DNA of 64,000 nt. Origin: Ficedula albicollis (lineage: Eukaryota; Chordata; Aves; Passeriformes; Muscicapidae). The notes under the pieces were generated by a model, which saw only the letters and a list, made by a program, of their open reading frames with translations, had not been told where the DNA came from and searched no databases. Positions 54,593 through 64,000 of the stretch are shown piece after piece. Location: assembly GCF_000247815.1 (NCBI RefSeq), contig NC_021676.1, positions 5,818,914 through 5,882,913 on the forward strand, read 5' to 3'. Position numbers and translations under genes: made by a program. The stretch's first letter is position 1. Each line of letters opens with the position of its first letter.

Positions 54593-57268
54593 TTGGGAAG
54601 CCTCTTTACCAAGCTGAGCTCTGGAAATGGTGGGAGGTGTGGAACGTGCAGTGGAGGCAGGGGCACAGCAGAAGGAACGGGACAGAGCCTTTGGAGTTTG
54701 ACTTGGATCAAAGGAGCCAAATGCCTGTCCCTGACCCTTGCAGTGCTTCCCTTCAGCTGGAGGCCGAGCTGGTAATTCCCTACCTTAGGAAAATTCACCA
54801 GGGAGGCAGAGCTATTTCCTCCTCAGATTGTGGGGTTTTATGGCTGTTTGCACAATTCCTGGATCACGTCAGCCAGGAGCAAGCTGGGAGCAGATCCTCA
54901 CCTTTCTGGGAACACGTGGGAAAAGCAAACACAAGGATGTGACCTTCCCTCACTGCTGGTTTCACCCAGGGCAGTCAGGGCACCTTCCCTGCCTTCCATC
55001 CCCACCCCTCCTTCTGCAGGCATTCTGTGGGATATTTCCCTTCCCAGACTTGGTGCTGTGTCCTTGCCATCACTGGGTTCACATGGACAGTCTGGCATAT
55101 GGGGAATTGCAGGAGCCAAGCCACTTCCTGCCCATGGAAGCAGCACTGGGAGGAAGATGTCAGCCGGTGACGGGAAGCACCGCGAGTGTGGTCGGCAGTA
55201 TCCAGGGATCCCGGGATGTAAACACCAAACACACACAGGGCTGCCAGAGCACAGGGGATGGGATGAATAGCACAGGCTCCGTGCCAGCTTCCTGGTGGCA
55301 CATGGAGTTTGGGGCTGGCACAGGGTCTGGGGGGACAGGGAATGCCTGGAGTGTTTGGAGAACTCTGGGGGTTGTGGTTTGGGTCTCCCAGGTCCCCCAG
55401 ACTTCCCAGGGTGGGAGAAGGTCTCCAACCCGAACTGGATCCACGCAAAATTTCCTGCCAAAATGCTGGCAGCCCTCAGGGCTCCTCCTGGAATGTGGCA
55501 GCAGCTCCATCCCGAGCAGCTGGGGCAGGAGCGAGGTTCCTGCAGCCCAACAATAGCAGAGCTCAGGCCAGCCCTCAGCCCCCGGGGCTCTCTGCCACCC
55601 CGCTGTCCCCAGACATGCTGGGGACACTGGGACACCAATCCAAGCCTGGATGTTTCCTGCATCCTCCCCTCCTGTCCCCCCAGCCTGTCTTGTCTGCATC
55701 CGACGCTCCAGCAAGTATTAATAGAGTTGCAATGTCTGACGTCTCAAAGGAATCCCCTGTTGGGAAAAAGCTGCTCCGGGAGCTGGTGGTGGAATGGTTC
55801 ATCCCTCCACCACGGCATTCCCCGCTGCTCCTGGTGCAAGCCCTGGGCGTCACAGGGCTCCTGGATTTCTACCTGAATTCCAGGGGTTTGGGGGTGCACC
55901 GCATCCACCCCTTGGAGCATTTAATGGGGTTTTACTCCGGGTAGTTTTACAACTTTAATGCACTTAGCACTAATTTGGGGAAGTTTAATGCCAAACACAT
56001 AAATGTTGGATGGGAGACGGCCGAGGTGTTTTACGGCCTCTGGGAATTACCCAAAGTATGTGGGGCTCGTTTTGGCTTCTGATATCACTCAGCACAAAAT
56101 TCCCGGTGCCTGGCCGGGTGCCAGGCGCTGGGGCTGATGGATGGCGGTGGCACTCTGGGAGCCGTGACCGTGGCCATACATAAACCCCAGAGCCAGGCAA
56201 GGGGCTCAGAGCCTTGTTAAAGCCTTCCCTAATCTGGCAGGATCAGATTTGCCTGGTGCACTCGGAGCCGCTCCCACCCCCCAGCCCCTGGTTTGTGTGG
56301 TCGCCTCAGTTCGTGTTGTGGGGAAAGTGGAGACGCCTCCGGTGCAAGGAAAACACCCCGGGAGGCTGGGAGGGGGAACCCACTGGGGAAACCCAGAAGG
56401 ACGTGGCGGAGCAGGGACCAGCCGAGCCAGCACCGTGTCTCTGCCCATCCCATCACACCTCTTCCATCTCCAGGAGTCCATTCCTCTGCATCCCGTGGGC
56501 TGGAGGATGGAAATGCCTGTTTCCCACATGGCAGCGTCTGCCGTGGAGTGAAGGATTGCTCCGCTCTCAAGGCCAAAGTTTGGACAAACTGGTTGAGCCC
56601 AGGATGCAGCGAGCCTGGAGCAACAGGGAGAATAAATCCAGTGGGATGAAGGATATCCAAAATCCTGGGGCAGGAGGATGGACACACAGCTGCCCTGTCC
56701 TCTGGAGGAGTTTTGAACGACTGTAGAAAAGTTGCTGCCTCTTTGGAGGAAAGGATTTGGCTGTGGGTTTGACCCCACACCCCTCACTCCCCAGCCTCTG
56801 AAATCAGCCTCCTTTATAAGAACCCCTTCATGGGAAAGCCAATGGGGACAAGGATGGCTTGGAAAAAGAGACTCCCAGTGAGCATCCTGATGGATGCCCA
56901 GGTGTGGATACCAAGAGGAGAGGGAACTGTTCTGTCTGGATCATGCTCCTCTCTCCTGGGGAAGGAGATGACCTTCAGCTCTTCCTCCATGCAGGAGGGA
57001 TCAGCAGCTCCCTGGGAGCCACGAGCTGGGAGCACACCCTGCACAGCTTGCCCTGGGCACAGGGAATGAGCAGGGGAAGTTCCACCTACAGCCAAGGAAG
57101 AAACTGCACCCCAAAACATTGGTTTCTTGCTTAGTCCTTTAATTTAGCAAGCAAGCTGCTCATTCCCGGGCTGAGCAGGCTCTCCCTTCCCCAGCTAATC
57201 CCAGGGAAGCTGCTAGGATTGTAAGAAGTTTTGGGTGCTCTCCTTGTCCTAGATTCACTTGTTATGAG
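54593..57268. other. non-coding; candidate regulatory block 55930-56180
   Basis: 55715-55760 and 55915-56180 ('ctttaatgcacttagcac', 'aagtttaatgccaaacac') are complex and AT-leaning with some CpGs, standing out from GC-rich flanks. Overlapping frames of 150-250 codons at 54830-55950 lie on both strands without a domain and are not called. Confidence 0.35.
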
Positions 57269-57466
57269 TCAGAAAAGTCTTCTCCCAGCCTTGTCCTTCA
57301 GGTAACTCCTGTGAATGGTGCCTACTGAGCAGGCTCCAAGCATTAATTTATCAGTCATGTCCAGTCTGTTGTTCTGCTTCCAGGATTTGGGCTGAGCCGA
57401 GCCAGAGGCATTCAATGCCTTATCCAGGGCCAGCAGTGAAACCAGCTGGGTCACTTGGGCCACCAA
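57269..57466 (-). CDS. short open frame of unknown nature, doubtful
   Basis: This 65-codon minus-strand frame can be extended upstream without a stop to an acceptor-like 'cagcctttgcag' near 57520. Its composition is less Pro/Gly/Arg-heavy than the chance frames around it, and it is hydrophobic and helix-like at its start (VAQVTQLVSLLALDKAL), then polar. It ends at a stop near 57269. I do not recognise a family. It could be a lone exon, a retroelement remnant or chance. No neighbouring exon is visible. Confidence is low. Confidence 0.12.
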   Translation of the reverse strand: MVAQVTQLVSLLALDKALNASGSAQPKSWKQNNRLDMTDKLMLGACSVGTIHRSYLKDKAGRRLF

Positions 57467-59111
57467 TTCCCAGCCCTGTGCTTCCTCCAGGGAACTGTGG
57501 CAGCTCCCACTGCAAAGGCTGGGATAGCTCTGGGGTCGGAGTGGGGGGACTGAGCATGAGGAGGAGGAGGAGGAGGAAGGGAGGAAGATTTGGGTTAGAG
57601 CTGAATTAACATCAGTGTGGCTATAGATGCTTCATTGCCCCCTCCCACCTGCACTGCTGCCTGGGGATCCCAAAGGGCATCCCTGCTGGAGCCTCAGGAG
57701 CTCCATGTGGTCCCATGGGATCGGGGAGAAGGGGTGGGATGGCATGGAATGGGTCATGTACCAACCCCACTGCTCTGGGAGCTGTCACAGAGGGTGACAG
57801 ACCCCTGGGTGCCTGTGCTGCTCCTGCCATTGCAAGCAGATTTTCCCACCTTTCCTTTTGCTCCAGGTGGAACCTGCTGCTTTATCATCACAGGCCAAGG
57901 GGCAGATCAGCCCCACAGCTCTGGCAGAGCAGTTGGGAGCTGCTGCCCCCACGCAGCCTGGTTAATCCGGTTATCCTGTAACCAAAGAGCTTATCTGCTC
58001 CTGGAGCTCAGCCAGGGACTTCTGCTTCCTCAGCACACAGCCCTGGGCAAGGGACTGCCCTGGACTGTGCAGTGACCCCAGCACAGCTTGTCTGAGCCAT
58101 CCTGGCACTGATTTCCATCAAGGCACATCCCAGACACCCGGCCAAGCAGGGAGACTTGGCTGTTCCCAGGCAGCCCTGCCGAATTCCACCGGAGCAGCCA
58201 ACCTCGGCATGCCCAGGGACCTGCTGCCCACCAGGATTGCTGTCTCAGCTCCCATCCCTGCTCCTCAGCTCCACAGGGAGCCCAGGCAAGTCCTGGCATC
58301 TTTCCTGCGGGCAGGATTTGCTCTCTTTCCCGCTGCAGGAGAGGAACATGGAGCTCTGGCAGTGCCTTGTGCCTGATGCCTCGGACAAACTCTTCCACCC
58401 CTGGTTCTGCAGAGCCACTTGTGCTTGGAGAAGGTTTTAAACCCATTGCAGTGGCTGCACTCTCCCTGGGGAATTCCCTCACAGCCCTGCTGGTCCTTCC
58501 TTTGATTTTATGCTTTTTCTTCCATCGTCTCTTTTAATTACTTAAAAACCACCCCAAAATGAAATTGCACCAAGTAAATTCATGCTCCCAGGAGAGCCCC
58601 AAGAAGCTGCAGGGAGTTCAGAGGGAATATAGACCGCGTCTCTGGGATGCTCCAGGAGCTTTGGCAGGAGGTGCCCAGGAGTCTCACGGCTCATTTTCCA
58701 TTTCCCTTCCTTCTGGAGCCTAATTCGTGGTCTCCTGGTTGGGACGGGGAGGAGGGAGGTGAGCTGGGAGTGCCTTCCTTCGGTCTACTGTGGCACAGGC
58801 AAGAGGGGTCGATCTGAGGGAGACCCTCTGCCTGCTGAGAGCTGGGAGAAGGAGGAAAACATGGAAAATCCATGGCAGGGCACAGCTGGACGCCATGGCA
58901 GGCACAAACCCCATGGGTGCACAGACCCCGCTGCTCCAGGGCCATCGGGAGCTGCCCTGGCACCTCGGGAGCAAACACCTCCCTTCCTCGGCAGCTGGAA
59001 AAGTGTTTTCCTTTGTTTTCACTCTGCACAAGCCTTGCCCTTCTTGCTCCACCGCTGGCTGTGACTCAGAGCTGTGCAATAGGAGCAGGAGGGGCTCGGG
59101 GCTGCTGGACC
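57467..59111. other. non-coding; AGG run at 57559-57580
   Basis: A GGA/AGG triplet run lies at 57559-57580. 58495-58590 is AT-rich. No exon or mobile element is recognised. Confidence 0.4.
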
Positions 59112-59237
59112 TTGCTGTGGCCAGCCCAGGGCGCACACGGACCTGCCAGGACCCTGCTGTGGGCAGCCCAGGGCACACACGGACCTGCCAGGACCCGGCT
59201 GTGGGCAGCCCAGGGCACACACGGACCTGCCCAGTAC
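59112..59237. repeat. 42-bp tandem repeat, three copies
   Basis: Three units of 42 bp start near 59112, 59154 and 59196, each with 'gcagcccagggcacacacgg' or a close variant and 'acctgccaggaccc'. The period of 14 codons keeps frames open. It lies just left of the 968-bp duplication, and 'ggacctgcacacagacac' at its right resembles the unit's end. Confidence 0.92.
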
Positions 59238-59249
59238 CAGACCAGCCCC

Positions 59250-61185
59250 AGGACCTGCACACAGACACGGATCAAGCAGAATGAAGCTCTTGGCCAAACA
59301 TTTTCCCAGGGCAGAGGTTGGGGATGGCACAGAGACCCCGCAGCATCCTGGCTGCTCATCCTTGTGTCCCTTCCTGCCTTCTCCTAAAGTGCTGCCGCTG
59401 TCACCAGTGTCCCTGTCTCATGTCATTGATCCACAGCTGCCTGGGGACATCCCTGCTGTCACAGATTCATGGAATAGTTTGGGTTGATCTTAGGGATCGT
59501 CCAGTTTCACTCCCTACTTCCCACAGGACCAGCCCTGTCCCACACGGCCTCCTCCACTCTCTCAATCCCTGCACATCCCTCACTGTCCCCTTCCAGAGGG
59601 GAAGGGTCTCCAGGGACCTTGTCCTGCCACGCACTGGGGCTGATCCCAGCACAGCTCCAGGGAAAAGCTTGGAAAGCCCTTCTGCAGAGGGCTGGCCTGA
59701 CCCACAGAGCTGCTGGGACACAGAGCTGGCACCAGCAGTGCCCTTGGATATGGGAACTCCTCCGTCTGGAGGTGGGCATTGGCTGGGTCCCCGAGGGGCT
59801 GTCCTGGCAGTGGGGTCCCTGCTCCTTCGGTGTCCCCACCTGGCCACACAGACACACACCGTGCCTGTGACACGGAGCAGGAGCGATCAGACAATCCCCA
59901 GCGGGGCTGGCAGACAGCTCCAGCTCCTTGCGGCTGAGCGGAATGTTAAAGCAGGTTTGGGGATCCACCCCTGCAGGATTGGCCCCCACACCACAAACCC
60001 CACAGAGTTCTGGGGCGCAGGAAAACCAGCAGAGCTCCAGTAAAACCAGTGCCGCAGGCTGGGCTCGGTGGCCAGCGGTGAGGGGTGCAGGGACACCCTG
60101 TGCCATCCCGCTGCAGCTCCAGCATTCCCGTGCCACCTGCATGTGAATGAAGGGAAAATAGGACATCAGAGACTCCAGGCAGCGATGGAAATGGTTGTTC
60201 AGGCGGGCTGGGAGGGCAGGACCTGCACACAGACACGGATCAAGCAGAATGAAGCTCTTGGCCAAACATTTTCCCAGGGCAGAGGTTGGGGATGGCACAG
60301 AGACCCCGCAGCATCCTGGCTGCTCATCCTTGTGTCCCTTCCTGCCTTCTCCTAAAGTGCTGCCGCTGTCACCAGTGTCCCTGTCTCATGTCATTGATCC
60401 ACAGCTGCCTGGGGACATCCCTGCTGTCACAGATTCATGGAATAGTTTGGGTTGATCTTAGGGATCGTCCAGTTTCACTCCCTACTTCCCACAGGACCAG
60501 CCCTGTCCCACACGGCCTCCTCCACTCTCTCAATCCCTGCACATCCCTCACTGTCCCCTTCCAGAGGGGAAGGGTCTCCAGGGACCTTGTCCTGCCACGC
60601 ACTGGGGCTGATCCCAGCACAGCTCCAGGGAAAAGCTTGGAAAGCCCTTCTGCAGAGGGCTGGCCTGACCCACAGAGCTGCTGGGACACAGAGCTGGCAC
60701 CAGCAGTGCCCTTGGATATGGGAACTCCTCCGTCTGGAGGTGGGCATTGGCTGGGTCCCCGAGGGGCTGTCCTGGCAGTGGGGTCCCTGCTCCTTCGGTG
60801 TCCCCACCTGGCCACACAGACACACACCGTGCCTGTGACACGGAGCAGGAGCGATCAGACAATCCCCAGCGGGGCTGGCAGACAGCTCCAGCTCCTTGCG
60901 GCTGAGCGGAATGTTAAAGCAGGTTTGGGGATCCACCCCTGCAGGATTGGCCCCCACACCACAAACCCCACAGAGTTCTGGGGCGCAGGAAAACCAGCAG
61001 AGCTCCAGTAAAACCAGTGCCGCAGGCTGGGCTCGGTGGCCAGCGGTGAGGGGTGCAGGGACACCCTGTGCCATCCCGCTGCAGCTCCAGCATTCCCGTG
61101 CCACCTGCATGTGAATGAAGGGAAAATAGGACATCAGAGACTCCAGGCAGCGATGGAAATGGTTGTTCAGGCGGGCTGGGAGGGC
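59250..61185. repeat. 968-bp tandem duplication, two copies
   Basis: 59250-60217 is repeated head to tail at 60218-61185. I found no difference between copies by eye, and all frames in both copies translate identically. A CR1 tail fragment inside was duplicated with it. Frames up to 263 codons on both strands carry no domain and are treated as chance. Confidence 0.96.
59461..59560 (-). mobile_element. CR1 3'-tail fragment (copy at 60429-60528)
   Basis: 'cagattcatggaatagtttg' and 'atcttagggatcgtccag' match the 3' end of a CR1 on the minus strand. The rest is too diverged to follow far. It is present twice because of the 968-bp duplication. Confidence 0.6.
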
Positions 61186-63417
61186 CATCCTGGTGCTGGT
61201 TGCTCACATTTCACATCAGGTGAGCAAAATGTTAATTGGAAAGGTCCAAAGTCCCAGCCCTGCTTGCTGCAGGAGCACGAGGTGACAGCGGGGGAATGGC
61301 CACCAAATGTCCCCCCAGTGCCAGCCCCTGGGACACAGGACCAAGCTGGGGAAAGCCCCAGCCTGCTGGGCCAGCAGAGGGACACGTCCTGCTGGGAGGG
61401 ACAGCCAGGAGGGGACGGGACAATCAATGCAGGATGTGACACTGCACACCCTGACCCAGCTGCTGCTCAAACACACCAGGCCACAAAGTCCTTGGCATTC
61501 CCACGTCTCGCTGGGCTCAGGGTCAGGTTCACAGTAAAGGTGAAGCCAGGGAGCTCTGACACCTCTTAATCAATCCCTGGGAGAGGGAGGAGTTCAACTC
61601 TTCAAATTTCGCCTGAACAGAAAACTGGAAAAACTGTCGTTTACTAAATAAAGTAATTGTCTTTTTAAAATCTCACTCCAAAAGCTTGGAAGTGTTTTCT
61701 GAAGCATTTTGTTTTGATTTTGATGTTTCAGCTCAGAGGAAAAATGCTAAAACTGAACTGAGACCCCTGGACCTAGCAGTGTTTTCATAATTATTCACCA
61801 AACATGTCGATGAAATATAAATGTTTCCACAAAGCCCTTCTAGTGTGTGGAATCAGCATTTCCTGACTCCAGCATTCCTGGGGTGTGGAAATGGAAAACT
61901 GGAAAGTGTTTGGTCACCTCTCAAAAATGCCTCCTCTGAGCTGATCGTACCCACCCTGCCCCTGGTGTCCTTTTCCTTGAGGCACCCAGGCTGCTGCTCC
62001 CAGCCCAGCTCTGTGCAGAGGGCATTGGATGGGGGGAAGGAAATATTGGAGAAGCTCATGTGGATCATTTTAATTTCCTTCCCTGCTGGGAAGCAGGAGG
62101 CTGGGGACCCCTTGTCTTGCCCAGCTCCCTCCCAGGATTCCAGAGCTGTGTCAGGATCCCTTAATGTGTTGGATCAGACCAGGAGGCTTCTCCACTCCAC
62201 TCCAGTATCCAGAGTGGGACATCAGGGGGCAGAGGGATGAACCCTCCTTGCTCCAGGTACCCACCAGGATGCCTCAGATCTGGGGCAGCTGCCAGCAGTG
62301 CCACCTCCAAGGCTTCCTCAGCTCAGGCAGGAGCTGGGAATCTCCCAGGTGGGGTGAGCTCAGGGATGCCACAGCATCTTCTCTCCCTTCAGAGATTTCT
62401 CAGCCTCTTTACCCGAACCATTCCTGGTTTTGGGGTGCTTTTGAAAGGCCATGCTCCAGCAGAGCAGCAGCAGAATTGGGTGTTTGGCTCCCTGTGCTGC
62501 TGAGGGGACACAGAGGGAACTGGGACGACCCTGATGAGTCAAGTGGAGGGGACACGGTAAGAGATGGAAGAACTCCATGAGAGCCTCCATGGAGCTTTTT
62601 GGGAAGGATCCTCCCATTGTGGTGGAGGTGCAGAGCCCTGAGCTCTGCAGCCCCCCCAGCCCCCCATGCCAGCTCCAGGGCTGCTCCCAGTGCTGGGGCC
62701 ATGAGCTCTGGCAGCCAGGAGCAAGTGCTGGCTCAGGGAGCTGGGCCATCTCACCTCTGGTGATTAATTATCCCCTGAGCCTGCCGCCTCCTTCACCTCC
62801 AGCCATAATTCAAAGGTTCTTTAAAAAGCCGTGTTTTTCTTCTCCCTGTACCATTTAATTAGTTACACATGTCCCCGGGACAAGTTGGGTTGGTTTTTTT
62901 TTTGTTTTTTTTTTGTTTTTTTTTTTTAATGGAGCTCTTGGAAAATTAAAAAGAAAAGGTGATAAGGCTCCCTCATTCCCAGCTACCCTCTGCTCCCAGC
63001 TCCTGGCGTGTTGGTGCCTTCATTCCTGGGGATGGATGAGGGTGCCCAAGGGGAGCAGCCCCTGATCTCTGCCCTGTGAGGGGCTGGAGGGATGGTGGGT
63101 GCTTCCTGCTCCTTCCCCACCTGCACCCATCTTTGGGAAGAAAAGGAGGAGAAAATCCCAAACCTGCCTGGAAGCAGCAAAACCCAGAGCTGTCTGGCCC
63201 AATCCTGCTGCTGTGGATGGTGCCAGCCCTTTTCTCTGCTTTTTTACACTGCAGCAGGATCCAGCCCTGCTCCAGGTGAAAACGAGAGGTCCTGTTTCCC
63301 ATTTATATAAATAAATACCGAAATTCCTATAAATATCTCCATATATAGAGATATCTCCTCCTGTGCAGGACTCCCTTAAGTCCTCATGGCTTCACTGGAT
63401 TTCTTGTTGAAGATCAA
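61186..63417. other. non-coding; AT-rich block 61600-61830, poly-T 62894-62928
   Basis: 61600-61830 is complex and AT-rich, a possible conserved non-coding element. 62894-62928 is T-rich (runs of 9-13 T split by single G). 63302-63358 is AT-rich with a 7-bp inverted repeat ATATCTC/GAGATAT around 'catatata'. No exon is recognised. Confidence 0.4.
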
Positions 63418-63475
63418 CATAGAATTCCAGAATGGTTTGGGTTGGAAGGATCTTAAAGCTCGTCTCAAGGAAGGT
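63418..63475 (-). mobile_element. CR1 LINE extreme 3'-end fragment
   Basis: 'catagaattccagaatgg' and 'tttgggttggaaggatc' give the last ~55 bp of a CR1 on the minus strand. It is very short, so either strongly truncated or diverged beyond recognition upstream. Confidence 0.78.
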
Positions 63476-64000
63476 GGGATCTGCCAATAGCCCTGTTCGT
63501 GTCCCTTCAGCTCCAGGTTGGTTATCCTTGGCCATCCCCAGGAAGAGGGACCCTCTTATGTGAGGGGTTGTGTCTGTTCTCCCCCATCCTGGCCAGAGAA
63601 TTTGGACCCAGCCCAGGCTCTGCTTGTTCAGGATATGCTGTTCCCTGTCAATGCTCCAACACTTTCGTTTCCATCCAAAAACACAAGACAAAACACAAGT
63701 GGGGAAATCTCAGACAGCCTCAGCCCAGCCCTGGAGCGGGTGCTGTGAATTCATCCGGAGTGAAATCTCTGTTTGGAGATAAGTGCAGGAATTCAGCCTG
63801 GGATGAGGGGTTTGCAAAGCCCCTGCCAGGGAATGTTTGCTTTAAAGGAGGAAAATTCCCCAGCCCAGCTGTCTCCTCCCCATTGCCACCATGACCGGCC
63901 TGTGCCCAGTGTCCTGCTCACTGCTGCTGGCACGTGGCACAGGGGACAGTGGCCAGCTCATGCCATAGTCCCCCTTCTGCCCTCTGCAATGTGGGGGTGC
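63476..64000. other. non-coding sequence, nothing recognised
   Basis: No exon, RNA gene or repeat is recognised up to the window end. Confidence 0.4.

Noticed and set aside
53893..54942. Frames of 250-324 codons with a five-residue repeat
   Set aside because: Pure by-product of the GGGAT array. The same array gives an equally long frame on the opposite strand.
59318..61011. Identical 241-codon frames as duplicated genes
   Set aside because: Identity follows from the 968-bp duplication. Several overlapping frames on both strands are equally open, and none has a domain.

Overview
The window looks like vertebrate, and specifically bird, genomic DNA. The main evidence is about twenty truncated 3' ends of CR1-type LINEs, the typical avian dispersed repeat, on both strands. 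An older amniote-type CR1 relic, two stretches resembling passerine endogenous-retrovirus LTRs, and GC-rich sequence full of minisatellites and homopolymers fit this. A songbird is my inference from the LTR-like text, which I recall but could not search. There are no bacterial features: no operons, ribosome-binding sites, CRISPR arrays, tRNAs or rRNAs.

I found no protein-coding gene that I can support. The long open frames are by-products of tandem arrays whose period is a multiple of three (60 bp at 10.7-12.3 kb, 51 bp at 39.3-39.7 kb), of the GGGAT array at 54.1-54.6 kb, of a poly-G tract, or of chance in GC-rich DNA. One short frame on the minus strand at 57.3-57.5 kb is listed as uncertain. 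The window is best read as intergenic or intronic sequence.

Layout. 0-4.2 kb: CR1 fragments and a 179-bp tandem duplication. 4.2-8.1 kb: GC- and CpG-rich DNA with an uninterrupted run of 79 G and a GATG-rich array. 8.1-10.7 kb: T-rich and AT-rich sequence with possible regulatory motifs. 10.7-12.3 kb: a 26.5-copy 60-bp minisatellite with higher-order structure. 12.9-14.2 kb: a repeat cluster (degenerate minisatellite, LTR-like, CR1, LTR-like). 15-28 kb: mostly unique DNA with CR1 pieces, short duplications and the old CR1. 29.0-31.1 kb: a 153-bp duplication overlapping a 973-bp tandem duplication. 32-34.5 kb: a 39-bp array, a CR1 and a CpG-rich block. 34.7-37.15 kb: a 1,237-bp tandem duplication. 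39.0-39.7 kb: a minisatellite changing from a ~30-bp to a 51-bp unit. 42.8-51.3 kb: several plus-strand CR1s, small duplications and an 11-bp array. 52.9 kb: a T/G/T homopolymer block. 54.1-54.6 kb: ~94 copies of GGGAT. 59.1-61.2 kb: a 42-bp triplicate and a 968-bp tandem duplication. 61.2-64 kb: mostly unique DNA.

The notable theme is structural. There are three kilobase-scale head-to-tail duplications with few or no differences between copies, at least seven shorter two-copy duplications, and five or more minisatellites, all in one 64-kb window. Either this is a real hotspot of young tandem duplication or part of it is assembly error; read-depth and long-read checks would decide. No genes can be seen working together here.
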